A stretch of 64,000 bases of DNA from Paractinoplanes toevensis (GCF_018332695.1 NZ_BOQN01000038.1:213759-277758), one strand, 5' to 3'. Shown: positions 34,124 to 43,578, numbered from the stretch's first letter. Translations and numbers: made by a program. Notes: a model not told the origin generated them from the sequence alone.

Positions 34124-35480
34124 CGGCCTCGTCCTCGCGATCGACCAGGGCACCAGTGCCACCAAGTGCCTGCTGGTCGACGCGGCCGGCGCGGTCGTGC
34201 GCCAGGCGAGCGCGCCGGTGCCGATCCGCTACCCGCAACCCGGGTGGGTCGAGCAGGACGCCGTCGAGATCCTGGACAGCGTCCTGGCCGCCGCCGCGAG
34301 GTGCCTCGACGGGGTGCCGCGCGGCGCGGTGCGGGCGGTCGGGCTCAGCACCCAGCGCGAATCGGCGGTGGTCTGGGACCGGCGCACCGGCCTTCCGGCC
34401 GGGCCGGTGCTGGGCTGGCAGGACCAGCGCGCGCTGGGCGTCTGCGACGGGCTGCGGAAGGACGCCGATCGGGTACGGGCGATCAGCGGTCTCCCGCTCG
34501 ACCCGATGTTCAGCGCCGCGAAGTGGCGATGGTTGCTCGACCGCACCCCGTCGGCCGCGGTCGGCACGGTCGACTCCTGGCTGCTGTTCGCGCTGACCGG
34601 CAACCACCGGATCGAGGTCGGCAACGCCTCTCGCACGCAGCTGCTCGACGTGCGGGCCGGCCGGTGGAGCTCGGAGCTGCTCGACCTGTTCGGCATCCCG
34701 GCCGCCGTCCTCCCGGCGATCATCCCGTCGTCCGGCGAGCTCGGCACGATCGGTGAGCGCGGGGGAGTGCTGGCCGGCCTGCCGATCACCGCGGTGCTCG
34801 GCGACTCGCACGCGGCCCTCTACGCGCACGGCGCCGGCGAGGGCGACGTCAAGGCGACCTACGGCACCGGCTCGTCGATCATGCGGCTCGGGGAGGTCGC
34901 CGGCGACGCCGTCTGCCTCACCGTGGCCTGGAACGACCAGTTGGCCGCCGAGGGCAACATCCGCTCGTCCGGCGCGACCGTCGCCTGGCTGGCCGGCTTC
35001 CTCGGCGTCACCGCCGCGCGGATCGCCGACATGGCCTTGTCGGCGGCGAGCGACGGCGTTCATCTGGTGCCGGCCTTCGGCGGGCTCGCCGCACCCTGGT
35101 GGGACGACACCGCGATCGGCCTGATCAGCGGCCTCACTCTCGGCACCCGCCCGGAACAGCTGGCCCGCGCCGCCGTCGAGTCGATCGCCCACCAGGTGGC
35201 CGACGTCGTCGACGTCATGGGCGGCGCCGGCCGGCTGCTCGCCGACGGCGGTGCGAGCGAGAACGACCAGCTCATGCAGATCCAGGCCGATCTCACCGGC
35301 CGGCCGGTGCGCCGGGCGCGCACCGCCGGCCTCTCCGCGCTCGGCGCGGCCTTCCTGGCCGGTGGCATCGCCCGGCCGCTCGACTACGACGACTTCGAAC
35401 CCCGTCCCAGCGACCCGGCCGTCCGCCACGCCTGGCGCGACGCGGTGGCCCGGGCCCGCACCCCCGCAGCAAGGAGCTGA
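34116..35480 (+). CDS. FGGY-family carbohydrate kinase (candidate apulose/pentulose kinase)
   Basis: The 454-residue kinase has the N-terminal phosphate motif [28 protein letters not shown], the adenosine-side motif [13 protein letters not shown] and [23 protein letters not shown] kinases phosphorylate ketoses or polyols such as xylulose, ribulose or glycerol. In the apiose pathway ApsK makes apulose-4-phosphate. Similarity alone does not fix the substrate; the kinase, isomerase and split transketolase together favour a ketopentose. Confidence 0.85.
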   Translation: MADGLVLAIDQGTSATKCLLVDAAGAVVRQASAPVPIRYPQPGWVEQDAVEILDSVLAAAARCLDGVPRGAVRAVGLSTQRESAVVWDRRTGLPAGPVLGWQDQRALGVCDGLRKDADRVRAISGLPLDPMFSAAKWRWLLDRTPSAAVGTVDSWLLFALTGNHRIEVGNASRTQLLDVRAGRWSSELLDLFGIPAAVLPAIIPSSGELGTIGERGGVLAGLPITAVLGDSHAALYAHGAGEGDVKATYGTGSSIMRLGEVAGDAVCLTVAWNDQLAAEGNIRSSGATVAWLAGFLGVTAARIADMALSAASDGVHLVPAFGGLAAPWWDDTAIGLISGLTLGTRPEQLARAAVESIAHQVADVVDVMGGAGRLLADGGASENDQLMQIQADLTGRPVRRARTAGLSALGAAFLAGGIARPLDYDDFEPRPSDPAVRHAWRDAVARARTPAARS

Positions 35481-35481
35481 C

Positions 35482-36468
35482 ATGACCGACTACCCCCGCT
35501 TCGGAGCCGGACTCTGGCACTTCGCCACCTATGTCGACCGGTACGCGACCGACGGCTACGGCCCGGCCCGCACCACCCTCGAGGCGATCGAGCTGGCCGG
35601 GCAGGTCGAGGACCTGTCGGTGGTCGACCTCAACTACCCGTTCACCCCCGGCGTCGGCCTGGACGAGGTCAAGGACGCGCTCGCCGCGCAGAACCTCACC
35701 GCCATCGGCATCACGCCCGAGATCTACCTGCGCAGGTTCAGCCGCGGCGCGTTCACCAACCCCGATCCGGGCGTACGCAAGGTGGCTCTTGATCTCATGC
35801 ACGAAGCCGCCGGGATCGTCCGCGAGCTCGGCGCCGACTACGTGAAGATCTGGCCCGGCCAGGACGGCTGGGACTACCCGTTCCAGGTCGACCACCGCAC
35901 GCTGTGGAAACTGGCCGTGGACGGCATGCGCGAGCTGGCCGGCGCCCACCCCGACCTGAAGTTCGCCATCGAGTACAAGCCGCGCGAACCCCGGGTGAAG
36001 ATGACCTGGGACTCGGCCGCCCGCTCGCTGCTCGGCATCCAGGAGATCGGCCTGGACAACGTGGGCATCCTGCTGGACTTCGGGCACAGCCTCTACGGCG
36101 GCGAGTCGCCCGCCGACGCCGCCCAGCTGATCATCGACCACGGCCGCCTCTACGGCATGGACGTCAACGACAACCTGCGCGGCTGGGACGACGATCTGGT
36201 CGTCGGCACCGTGCACCTCACCGAGATCTTCGAGTTCTTCCACACCCTGCGCAAGAACAACTGGGACGGCGTGTGGCAGCTCGACCAGTTCCCGTTCCGC
36301 GAGGACTCGGTCGACGCCGCCCGTACCTCGATCGGGATCCTGAAGCGGATCTACCGCGCCCTCGACCGTCTCGACACGGCCGCCCTGGCCGAGGCGCAGG
36401 AGCGGCAGGACGCGATGGCCGCCCAGCGTCTCGTCCAGGCCGCGCTGTTCGGCGAGGTGGTCGAATGA
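35482..36468 (+). CDS. Xylose-isomerase-like TIM-barrel protein (candidate apiose/sugar isomerase)
   Basis: The 328-residue protein is an AP-endonuclease/xylose-isomerase-like TIM barrel. Metal-site regions are [11 protein letters not shown] (Glu), [13 protein letters not shown] (Asp/His) and [25 protein letters not shown] closes the barrel. Such enzymes interconvert aldoses and ketoses with Mn or Co. In the apiose pathway ApsI converts D-apiose to D-apulose. It starts after AAGGAG and overlaps the next gene by four bases. Confidence 0.82.
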   Translation: MTDYPRFGAGLWHFATYVDRYATDGYGPARTTLEAIELAGQVEDLSVVDLNYPFTPGVGLDEVKDALAAQNLTAIGITPEIYLRRFSRGAFTNPDPGVRKVALDLMHEAAGIVRELGADYVKIWPGQDGWDYPFQVDHRTLWKLAVDGMRELAGAHPDLKFAIEYKPREPRVKMTWDSAARSLLGIQEIGLDNVGILLDFGHSLYGGESPADAAQLIIDHGRLYGMDVNDNLRGWDDDLVVGTVHLTEIFEFFHTLRKNNWDGVWQLDQFPFREDSVDAARTSIGILKRIYRALDRLDTAALAEAQERQDAMAAQRLVQAALFGEVVE

Positions 36469-37916
36469 GACTCTTCGTGGCCGGGGTCGCCGTGCTCGGC
36501 ACCCTCCTCGCCGCCGCCCCGGCATCGGCGTCGGCGCACTCCGCCGCGCCGGTCAAGCCGCGCACCGTCGTCACCACCGACATGGAGCAGGACGATCTCG
36601 CCTCGCTGATCCGTTACCTGCTCTACACCAACGACGTCGAGACCCAGGGCATCGTCTACACCAGCAGCAAGTTCCACTGGGCCGGGGACGGTAAGGGCAC
36701 CGAATTCTTCCTGCCCGATCGTGAATACACCACGCCGCAGACCTCCTGGCGGTGGACCGGGACCCGAACCATTCAAGATCAAGTGCTTCCGGCGTACGCC
36801 AAGGTCTATCCGAATTTGAAACGGCATGATCCGGCCTATCCGAGTCCGGCGAAGTTGCTGTCCACCGTGCGGGTCGGCAACATCGTCTTCGAGGGCGAGA
36901 TGGCGGCCGACACCCCCGGCTCGAACCTCATCCGTGACCTGCTGCTCGACCACGATTCGCGGCCGCTCTACCTGCAGGCCTGGGGCGGCACCTCGACGAT
37001 CGCCCGCGCGCTGAAATCCATCGAGGACCGCTATTCCGGCACCCGGCAGTGGTCCCGCGTCCAGCGGGCGGTCTCCGCCAAGGCGGTCATTCTGGCCAGC
37101 GGTTTCCAGGATCAGGCGTACGCCGACTACATCGCCGTGAAATGGCCCGCGATCCGGGTCGAGGAACTGTCGGCGGGATATGCCACCTGGGGCTACAACT
37201 GCAATTTCAGCGGAGCCGGCAACACCCGCGGCCCCTATTTCAGCGGCGACTGGATCAAGAACAACATCCAGATCGGACCGTACGGGTCGTTGTACCGCTC
37301 GTGGCTGGACGGGCAGGCGATGCCGGGTGACCCGCTCGACATCTTCGGCGACCCGGTCCTCGCGCCGGGTGGCTGGTGCCCACCGCTCGGTAAGTACGAC
37401 TTCCTCTCCGAGGGTGACAACGTGGCGTTCAACCCGCTGCTGAACACCGGCATCCAGGCTCCGGACAACCCGGCGCTGGGCGGCTGGGGCGGCCAGGCCA
37501 CCCAGGTCAGCACCTCCCCGAACCTGTGGAAGCTGGGCACCGCCGACTCGACCACCCGGTGGGCGGCGGCCGCCCAGAACGACTTCGCGGCCCGGATCCG
37601 GTGGACTCTGACCCCACGGGCGGAGGCCGGCGATCAACCGCCGTCGGTCCGGATCGTCGGCGCCGGATCGCTGCGGGCCCGCCCCGGCTCGACCGTGCGG
37701 CTGTCCGCGCGGACCTCCCGCGGCGTGACCACGAGCTGGTGGCAGTACCGCGAGGAGGGCACCTATCCCGGCGTCGTACCGGTCACCTCGCGCGGCACGG
37801 TCAGTGTGCCGGCCGACGCGAAACCCGGCCAGACCATCTCGATCATCCTGGCCGGGACCACCGGTGGGCGATTCCCGCTCACCCGCTACGACCGGGTGAT
37901 CATCCGAGTGTCCTGA
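36465..37916 (+). CDS. Secreted DUF1593 protein (Sde182-type nucleoside-hydrolase-like domain)
   Basis: The 483-residue protein has a signal peptide (about 1-25, ending ASAH). A nucleoside-hydrolase-like domain follows (about 33-300), then a C-terminal beta-rich Sde182-type domain (about 395-483: [38 protein letters not shown]). The metal loop D39-M-E-Q-D43-D44 aligns with the Asp cluster of nucleoside hydrolases, which cleave ribofuranosides. It ends the sugar operon with an ATGA overlap, so it likely supplies the imported sugar outside the cell. A broken paralogue lies at the other end. Confidence 0.8.
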   Translation: MRLFVAGVAVLGTLLAAAPASASAHSAAPVKPRTVVTTDMEQDDLASLIRYLLYTNDVETQGIVYTSSKFHWAGDGKGTEFFLPDREYTTPQTSWRWTGTRTIQDQVLPAYAKVYPNLKRHDPAYPSPAKLLSTVRVGNIVFEGEMAADTPGSNLIRDLLLDHDSRPLYLQAWGGTSTIARALKSIEDRYSGTRQWSRVQRAVSAKAVILASGFQDQAYADYIAVKWPAIRVEELSAGYATWGYNCNFSGAGNTRGPYFSGDWIKNNIQIGPYGSLYRSWLDGQAMPGDPLDIFGDPVLAPGGWCPPLGKYDFLSEGDNVAFNPLLNTGIQAPDNPALGGWGGQATQVSTSPNLWKLGTADSTTRWAAAAQNDFAARIRWTLTPRAEAGDQPPSVRIVGAGSLRARPGSTVRLSARTSRGVTTSWWQYREEGTYPGVVPVTSRGTVSVPADAKPGQTISIILAGTTGGRFPLTRYDRVIIRVS

Positions 37917-37923
37917 CAATCTT

Positions 37924-37945
37924 CCGGTTCTGTTAACGCAACCGG
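37924..37945 (+). terminator. Short hairpin after the sugar operon
   Basis: CCGGTT (37924-37929) pairs with AACCGG (37940-37945) seven bases after the operon stop. The loop holds GTTAAC, repeated at 37952. The stem is weak, so termination is a guess; a binding site for the next gene is possible. Confidence 0.3.
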
Positions 37946-37976
37946 GCCATCGTTAACCCGGGCGTCCGTCCACCAT

Positions 37977-39680
37977 GTGTGGGTGAAACGGATCTCCGCC
38001 GGCTGGGCGGACGCCGGGGCCCTGGCCAGCTATGTGTTGCTGGCCGCCTGGATCGTGCGGGACCTCGTGCCCGACCCGGCCCGGCGGCTGCTCTACAACC
38101 AGGACGACAACGGTTTCTTCCTGGCGATGATGGCGCACGGCGAGCGGGTGGTCTTTCACGGCGACTCGCCGCTGTTCACCACCCGGCTGAACTTCCCCGA
38201 CGGCGTGAACCTGATGGCCAACACCTCCATGCTGGCCGTCAGCATCCCGCTCGCCCCGGTCACCCACCTCTACGGTCCCGGGCTCACCCTGGTGCTGCTG
38301 ATCGTGCTGGGCCTGGCCGGGACCGCGGCCGCCTGGTGGTGGCTGCTGTCCCGGCACCTGGTCGACAGCCGGCCCGCCGCCTGGATCGGCGGGCTGTGGG
38401 CCGGGTTCGCCCCCGGCTTCGTGGCGCACGCCAACGGCCAGCCCAACTTCACCGCCGGATTCGTGGTGCCGTTCATCGTGTGGCAGGTGATCCGGCTGCG
38501 CGAACCGGGCCGGACGTGGCGCGGCGGCGCGCTGCTCGGCATACTCATCGCCGTCCAGGTCTTCGTCAACGAGGAGTTCCTGCTCCTGCTGGCGATCGCG
38601 CTCGCCCTGGTCGCGGTCGGCTTCGTGTTCTCCTGGCGGCAGTGCCTGCCCGGCCTGCTGGTCGCGGCCGGCGTCGCCGTGGTCCTGCTGGCCTATCCGC
38701 TCCACTTCCAGTTCTTCGGCCGGGGCCACTACAGCGGGGTGCCGTTCCGGGTCGACCAGTACGCCACCCCGCTCGGCTCGATCGCCGCCTACCCCCGGCG
38801 ATCACTGGCCGGCAGCGAGGCCCTGGCCCGGCAGGTGACCGGGGGCAGCCTCACCGAGGACGCCATGTTCTGGGGGCCGGGCATCTGCCTCATGGTCATC
38901 GTGTCCGTCGCGCTGCTGTGGCGGTCGATGGCCGCCCGGGCCCTCGCCTTCGCCGGCTTCGTGCTGCTGGTCATGTCGTTCGGCTCCGAACTGCGGGCCA
39001 CCCGGACGCGCACGCTCGGGCCGGCCCCGCTCGGCTGGACCGAGCACGTCCCGCTGCTGGACCTGGTGACCACACCCCGGTTCGCACTCGCCACCACCAC
39101 GATCGCCGGGGTGCTACTCGCGCTGGCCGCCGACCGCGCCCGGCAGCTTCCCCGCCCGGGCCGCGGCGCCTTCTGGGCCGGGATGGCCCTGGCGCTGGTG
39201 CCGATGTTCCCGCAGCCGCTGCCCACCTCGATGACCCGCCCGGTGCCGGCGTTCTTCGCGCAGCAGATGTGGCGGCCCTACCTGAAGGAGGGCCAGAGCG
39301 TCGTCATGGTCCCGCTGCCGGCAATGATCACCGGCCGGGACAGCATGCGCATCGCGGCGGTCGGCAACCTGGCCTTCCCGACCCCGCGCGGCTACTTCCT
39401 CGGCCCGGTCGACCCACCTCGGGACAACACCGGCACCTGGTTCGGCGAGCCGCGCTACACGGTCACCCTGATCGAGCAGATCCGCACCACCGGCGTCGCA
39501 CCCATTCTGGGCGCCGACGAGCACCGGGCGATCCGGGCCGACCTGAACTACTGGCGGGCCGGGATCGTCGTCCTGCTGCCCCGATGGAACAAGCGCACCC
39601 AGGTGCGCAGCGTGCTGACCGAGGTGCTCGGCCCGCCGATCCAGGTCGGCGACGTCGAGGTGTGGCCGCTGAACACCTGA
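37977..39680 (+). CDS. Large multi-pass membrane protein, glycosyltransferase-C-like, substrate unknown
   Basis: The 567-residue protein has ten or more helices and a C-terminal soluble part (about 430-567). Asp residues in the first outer loop (LYNQDDNGFFLAMM) are where GT-C enzymes hold the catalytic acid, and NFPDGVNLMANTSM resembles actinobacterial GT-C-like proteins. It may transfer sugar from a lipid carrier at the cell surface, but no substrate can be read. Start GTG 37977 or 37983. It has its own 60-base upstream gap. Confidence 0.6.
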   Translation: MWVKRISAGWADAGALASYVLLAAWIVRDLVPDPARRLLYNQDDNGFFLAMMAHGERVVFHGDSPLFTTRLNFPDGVNLMANTSMLAVSIPLAPVTHLYGPGLTLVLLIVLGLAGTAAAWWWLLSRHLVDSRPAAWIGGLWAGFAPGFVAHANGQPNFTAGFVVPFIVWQVIRLREPGRTWRGGALLGILIAVQVFVNEEFLLLLAIALALVAVGFVFSWRQCLPGLLVAAGVAVVLLAYPLHFQFFGRGHYSGVPFRVDQYATPLGSIAAYPRRSLAGSEALARQVTGGSLTEDAMFWGPGICLMVIVSVALLWRSMAARALAFAGFVLLVMSFGSELRATRTRTLGPAPLGWTEHVPLLDLVTTPRFALATTTIAGVLLALAADRARQLPRPGRGAFWAGMALALVPMFPQPLPTSMTRPVPAFFAQQMWRPYLKEGQSVVMVPLPAMITGRDSMRIAAVGNLAFPTPRGYFLGPVDPPRDNTGTWFGEPRYTVTLIEQIRTTGVAPILGADEHRAIRADLNYWRAGIVVLLPRWNKRTQVRSVLTEVLGPPIQVGDVEVWPLNT

Positions 39681-39750
39681 CGGATTCCCGTCCCCGTCTT
39701 GGCACTCCGGAAGCACACCGAGGATCTCCACGCCGTTGTAACTTCCGTCT

Positions 39751-39945
39751 ATGTACAGCGTCGAAATCCATTGGGCGAGATCGAGTTACTGCGCGAACAA
39801 TTCATGTCTGGAAGTCGCTCGCGCCGGGGACGGCATCCTCGTCCGTGATTCCAAGAACCCCGATGCCGGCCCGCTCGCGGTGACCGGCGTCGCGTGGACC
39901 AGTTTCGTCCGCGGTGTCAAAGCCGGGGAGTTCGACGGCCGGTAA
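39751..39945 (+). CDS. DUF397 domain protein, orphan
   Basis: The 64-residue protein matches DUF397: WARSSYCANNSCLEVA, VRDSKNPDAGPL, WTSFVRGVKAGEFD. DUF397 proteins usually sit beside an XRE/DUF5753 regulator as a sensor or antagonist pair in Streptomyces-type development control. No such partner adjoins here, so it either acts with a distant regulator or is a remnant. Its start shows only a weak ribosome site. Confidence 0.82.
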   Translation: MYSVEIHWARSSYCANNSCLEVARAGDGILVRDSKNPDAGPLAVTGVAWTSFVRGVKAGEFDGR

Positions 39946-40025
39946 ACCCGCCGCCGGTGTGGCCCAGCCAACGCCCCGGGAGGGCGTGCGGGTCACGCGT
40001 CCGGCCGGCGCGGAAGATGCCGGGC

Positions 40026-41192
40026 ATGGCGAGCGACACCACCTTCCGGCTGAGGTCGGTGGCCGTCTCGGCGTACGGTCCGTCCCTGCTCTCCGGGTTT
40101 TCCCAGGGTGTCATCGCGCCGGTGATCGTGATCAGCGCGATCGAGCGCGGCGCCACGATCGCCGCGGCCGGCCTGATCGTCGCGCTGATGGGCGTCGGCT
40201 CGATCGTGTCGAACATCCCGGCCGGCATCCTGACCACCCGCTTCGGCGAGCGCCGCGCCATGGTCGCCGCCGCCGCACTGAGCGTCGCCGCGATCGCCCT
40301 GTGCCTGTTCGACCTCGGGTTGTGGACCTTCGCCGCCGCGGTGTTCACGATGGGGACGGCCTCCGCCGTGTTCCAGCTGGCCCGGCAGTCCTATCTCACC
40401 GACGTGGTGCCACCCGGTATGCGGGCGCGGGCCATGTCCACCCTCGGCGGCGTAGCCCGGATCGGGGCTTTCCTCGGCCCGTTCGCCGGCGCCGGGGTGA
40501 TCGCCCTGACCGGCCTGGACGGCGCGTACACGATGTCGCTGGTGGCCATCGCCGGCGCCGGGGCCATCGCCTACACCGTGCCCGACCTGGTTTCGCAGGC
40601 CGCCGCCTCGTCCAAGATCTCCACCTGGACCATCGCCCGCGACCACCGGCGCACGCTGCTCACCCTCGGCGTCGGGGTGCTGCTGCTGTCCGCCATCCGG
40701 CAGACCCGGCAGGTGGTGGTGCCGCTCTGGGCACACCACCTGGGCCTGGACGCCAGCACCTCGTCCATCCTGTTCGGCGTCTCCGGAGCCGTCGAGACGC
40801 TGGTCTTCTACCCGGCCGGCCTGGTGATGGACCGCTGGGGCCGCCGCGCCGTGGCCGTGCCCTGCACGCTGGTCATGGGCCTGTCATTCCTGGCCCTGCC
40901 ACTCACCCACGGGGTGCTCACGCTCGGCGCGGTAGCGATGGTGATCGGCCTGGGCAACGGCATCGGCTCGGGCATCGTGAACACCCTCGGCGCGGACGCC
41001 GCCCCCACGCTGGGCCGCCCCACCTTCCTCGGCGTATGGCGGGAACTGGCCGACGGGGGCGCGGCACTCGGCCCGGTGCTGCTCTCCGCGGTAACCGGGG
41101 TGGCCGGCCTGGCCTGGGGCGTCAGCGTCTCCGGCCTGGTGGGCCTGGCCGCGGCGGCGACCCTGTTCCGCTTCGTGCCCCGCCGCCGCTGA
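40026..41192 (+). CDS. MFS transporter, multidrug-exporter-like
   Basis: The 388-residue protein has twelve helices, with RFGERRAMVAAAALSV after helix 2 (MFS motif A region) and MDRWGRRAVAVPCTLV in the second half. The chosen ATG at 40026 (MASDTTFRLRS) has GGAAG upstream; the longer open frame is Arg/Pro-rich and not membrane-like. Its overall form resembles drug or metabolite efflux proteins. A strong hairpin follows 48 bases after the stop. Confidence 0.8.
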   Translation: MASDTTFRLRSVAVSAYGPSLLSGFSQGVIAPVIVISAIERGATIAAAGLIVALMGVGSIVSNIPAGILTTRFGERRAMVAAAALSVAAIALCLFDLGLWTFAAAVFTMGTASAVFQLARQSYLTDVVPPGMRARAMSTLGGVARIGAFLGPFAGAGVIALTGLDGAYTMSLVAIAGAGAIAYTVPDLVSQAAASSKISTWTIARDHRRTLLTLGVGVLLLSAIRQTRQVVVPLWAHHLGLDASTSSILFGVSGAVETLVFYPAGLVMDRWGRRAVAVPCTLVMGLSFLALPLTHGVLTLGAVAMVIGLGNGIGSGIVNTLGADAAPTLGRPTFLGVWRELADGGAALGPVLLSAVTGVAGLAWGVSVSGLVGLAAAATLFRFVPRRR

Positions 41193-41201
41193 GGGTGTTA
41201 C

Positions 41202-41232
41202 TTGACGGAGGTGGCCGACTGTCCTGTATATT
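41202..41232 (+). promoter_or_regulatory. Promoter-like sequence between the MFS and HEPN genes
   Basis: TTGACG (41202-41207) precedes TGTATATT, which can be read as TGTATA after 17 bases or TATATT (41227-41232) after 19. It points rightward, straight into a 40-base hairpin, and would otherwise run antisense to the HEPN gene. No gene follows on this strand. Confidence 0.4.
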
Positions 41233-41240
41233 GGCGGCTC

Positions 41241-41282
41241 AAGCAAAGGTCCCCGCCAATTGGCCGGGACTTCTTTGCTTTT
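41241..41282 (+). terminator. Strong hairpin with short T-run after the MFS gene
   Basis: AAGCAAAGGTCCC (41241-41253) pairs with GGGAC-TT-CTTTGCTT (41266-41280) with a small bulge, followed by TT. It is the strongest intrinsic-terminator-like structure in the window. It probably ends the MFS transcript; it also sits just past the stop of the convergent HEPN gene. Confidence 0.6.
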
Positions 41283-41298
41283 GGAGACTCTTTCGATA

Positions 41299-42216
41299 TC
41301 ACCTGCAGGGCTCGAGCAGGTCGACCACGGTCAGGCCCGTCTCACCCCCGACCAGCTTCAGCCCGACCTCGGCTCGGGCCGCGAGGTCGAGAGGGGCGAG
41401 ACCTTCGACCAGCGCGGCATTGGTGATTCGGTCGAGTCCGGCACCTATCAGCGGGGCGGCAATGCGTAGGCTCGCCTTGAGTGCCACGCCCTGCGTGGAG
41501 CCACCGTGCAACACGATATTCCTGGCTCGGTACAGGCGCCTCATCGCGATCCGGAAGACGGTAACCGCTTGCGCCAGCTCTCCTCCGGGGTTCATGGCAA
41601 CCCGGCGCATCCGATGCACCGCCGCGATGTCGGCGTCACGCCGGAAGCGGTCGGGCAGTTCCAGCGTGCTGCCGGCCGTCAAGGACTCCGCCACCGCGGA
41701 CGCCCGTTCCCGGTTGGACGTGCACGCTGCCAGTCTCTCGAATAGAGCATCGGGTCTCAACGGTCGATGCTGGTGGGCCAGAGCGGTCAGTTCTGCGCGA
41801 GGCCACGAACAGGCGATGATCGCGGCCAAGCGGTCGGCAGCGACGGCCTTGCCCGATCGCTCCTCCTCGGCGGGATGGTCCGGATGTGAGAGCAGCGATT
41901 CGATCGCGGCCCACGCCCCCGCGATCGCTGGGCCGAGCGCACCGCGATTCACCGGCGCTGCCAGCTCCAAGGCGTCGTCGATCAGATTGCGTTGGCCATC
42001 GACCTGGTAAAGGTGACCTTCGTTCACCAGCGACAGCACGTGTGCGCCTCTGGCCGGCGTGGCGAAGGGGATTGGCGCGGGGTGCTCGTCCACCCAGAGC
42101 TTCGAGGCGAACCTGATCTCGTTCCTGTTGCCACGCCCAAAGGAGGATCGCGCCACCACGCGCTCGACCAGCTCGCGGACCTGACTGGCCGCGCTCAACG
42201 GATCTCGCGCCGTCAC
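41299..42216 (-). CDS. HEPN (Apea-like) domain protein, function unknown
   Basis: The 305-residue protein lies in visibly lower-GC DNA. AWAAIESLLSHP (about 101-112) and RRLYRARNIVLHGG (R232-x4-H237) fit an Apea-like HEPN domain. HEPN R-x4-6-H motifs are often RNase sites in toxin and anti-phage proteins. Its GTG start overlaps the upstream stop by four bases. The preceding open frame may be the N-terminal part of the same ancestral protein. Confidence 0.6.
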   Translation of the reverse strand: MTARDPLSAASQVRELVERVVARSSFGRGNRNEIRFASKLWVDEHPAPIPFATPARGAHVLSLVNEGHLYQVDGQRNLIDDALELAAPVNRGALGPAIAGAWAAIESLLSHPDHPAEEERSGKAVAADRLAAIIACSWPRAELTALAHQHRPLRPDALFERLAACTSNRERASAVAESLTAGSTLELPDRFRRDADIAAVHRMRRVAMNPGGELAQAVTVFRIAMRRLYRARNIVLHGGSTQGVALKASLRIAAPLIGAGLDRITNAALVEGLAPLDLAARAEVGLKLVGGETGLTVVDLLEPCR

Positions 42217-42560
42217 TCGACGGTGAACTCCCGCGGCGTGGCCGCGTCAAGCGCAACTGCGCCCTGCAGCACCTCGTCGACGCCGACCCGCTGGTGGGCA
42301 AGCTGCCCGATCCATGCCGCCAGGTGGCTCGCGTCGTAGCCGAGATCGAGCAGATGTGCCGCGACCACGCGAGCGAGCCGTTCCGGCTGTGGCCGCTGTC
42401 CCTCCGGCTGGGCGGCCGCGGCCGCCCAGCGGCTCAGATACCCGCCGCGGGCATGATCGATGACCTCTCTTAGTCGGCTGTGAGCCGGGCTGCGGTATGG
42501 CAGCGGCTTGCTCAGTAATGAGGTCAGTCCTCCAGGGCGAGCAGGGAACCGACGTCCCAC
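42213..42560 (-). CDS. Hypothetical protein coupled to the HEPN gene (possible N-terminal piece of a split gene)
   Basis: The start is unclear: GTG at 42560, or non-standard CTG at 42527 or 42515. The recognisable part runs from SKPLPYRSPAHSRLREVIDH to the end AATPREFTVE, with HLLDLGYDASHLAAWIGQL in the middle. It looks like the helical N-terminal region of large Apea/HEPN-type proteins. It ends in a 4-base overlap with the HEPN gene. Either a two-gene unit or a frame-broken single gene. Confidence 0.45.
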   Translation of the reverse strand: MGRRFPARPGGLTSLLSKPLPYRSPAHSRLREVIDHARGGYLSRWAAAAAQPEGQRPQPERLARVVAAHLLDLGYDASHLAAWIGQLAHQRVGVDEVLQGAVALDAATPREFTVE

Positions 42561-42658
42561 AGTCGCCGAGGCCACGGCAGGCCTTCGAGGGTGAAGAAGT
42601 CGATCATTCGAGCTCGGACATGCCTGTCGTACGTGTTCATCGATTCTTCGGCAGTCAT
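42524..42658 (-). CDS. 44-residue open frame upstream of the HEPN locus
   Basis: It starts ATG at 42658 and runs MTAEESMNTYDRHVRARM, then DFFTLEGLPWPRRLWDVGSL, and stops at 42524 after ALED. The sequence looks genuine (Trp, aromatic and acidic residues, low Arg/Ala bias) and overlaps the next frame. It may be the true N-terminus of the split HEPN gene or a small separate protein. Confidence 0.4.
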   Translation of the reverse strand: MTAEESMNTYDRHVRARMIDFFTLEGLPWPRRLWDVGSLLALED

Positions 42659-42748
42659 CAGGGCATCGTAGAGCGACTAGTTGTCTTACGCCTACTAGGC
42701 ATGGAGGGCTCACCGCTCGGCGTGCACGTCGAGCGGTAGCCCCGGGTC

Positions 42749-43147
42749 TCATGCTTGCTTCAGGAGCGCGGCGATCCGCTCTTCGGCGTCCGCGGTCATT
42801 GCGGTCAGTGCGAACGACACCGGCCACATCGCGCCGTCGTCGAGGCTCGCCTGGTCGCTGAAGGTCAGGGTGGCGAATCGGGTCTTGAACTTCGCGGCCG
42901 GCTGGAAGTGGCAGAGCACCTTGCCGTTGCGGGTGTAGGCGGGCATGCCGTACCAGAGCTTCGGGGTGATGTCCGGGGCGCCCGCCTTGATCAGCTCGTG
43001 CACCCGCTCCGCCAGCACCCGGTCCGCGTCCGTCATGTCGGCGATCTTCGCGAGTACGTCGGCCTCGGTGTCCGGCCCCTTCTTCAGTTCCTTGGCGCGC
43101 TCCCGCATCGCGGCGCGTTCCTCGTCGGTGAACTTCTTCGCAGCCAT
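42749..43147 (-). CDS. DUF1801-type protein (YdhG/iron-chaperone-like)
   Basis: The 132-residue protein starts MAAKKFTDEERAAMRER, and the DUF1801 core is ITPKLWYGMPAYTRNGKVLCHF, LTFSDQASLDDG and IAALLKQA. Such small frataxin-like proteins are of uncertain role. A GAGGAG site precedes the ATG. It follows the AhpD-like gene by 14 bases and is probably co-transcribed. Confidence 0.8.
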   Translation of the reverse strand: MAAKKFTDEERAAMRERAKELKKGPDTEADVLAKIADMTDADRVLAERVHELIKAGAPDITPKLWYGMPAYTRNGKVLCHFQPAAKFKTRFATLTFSDQASLDDGAMWPVSFALTAMTADAEERIAALLKQA

Positions 43148-43161
43148 GATTGATTTCTCCT

Positions 43162-43578
43162 CTACCTGCCCGCCTGGCGGCGGGTCGACGTGTCCATCCG
43201 GTTCTCGGCGTTGGTGATCGCGACGGCCAGCAGCAGCGCGGCCAGTTCCTTCTGGTCGAAATGGGTGGCGGCGACGTCCCACACCCGGTCCGGTACCTCG
43301 GCCCCGGTCACCGCCTCGGTCAGGGCCAGCGCGGCCCGCTCCTCCTCGGAGAACCATCGGGTGTCCCGCCAGACGGCCACCTGCTCCGGCGCGGTGACCA
43401 ACCGGGCGGCCCGTTCGACGCCCGCGGCGCAGCCGTTGAGCTGGCCGGCTCGCAGCCGGCACAGCGCGAGCAGCCGGCCGTCCAACCCGGCCTGCGTGAC
43501 CGCGTTGTTCAGAGTGGCCAGGGCCTCGGCCGCGCCCGGAACCAGCGTCACCGGATCCGGCATCCGTTCGGTCCGCAT
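43162..43578 (-). CDS. Carboxymuconolactone decarboxylase/AhpD-like protein lacking the second Cys
   Basis: The 138-residue all-helical protein has the AhpD-like motif RAGQLNGCAAGVERA. Active AhpD-like proteins have Cys-x-x-Cys (NGCAYC); here the second Cys is Gly, so classic disulfide peroxidase activity is doubtful. The WFSEEERAALALTEAVT and HFDQKELAALLLAVAITNAENRM regions are normal. GGAGG lies four bases before the ATG. Confidence 0.8.
   Translation of the reverse strand: MRTERMPDPVTLVPGAAEALATLNNAVTQAGLDGRLLALCRLRAGQLNGCAAGVERAARLVTAPEQVAVWRDTRWFSEEERAALALTEAVTGAEVPDRVWDVAATHFDQKELAALLLAVAITNAENRMDTSTRRQAGR

Noticed and set aside
32298..36468. Sulfoquinovose sulfo-transketolase pathway (SqwGH type)
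   Set aside because: The split transketolase fits, but that route as I recall it has no FGGY kinase; kinase plus isomerase fits a ketopentose route better. Not fully excluded.
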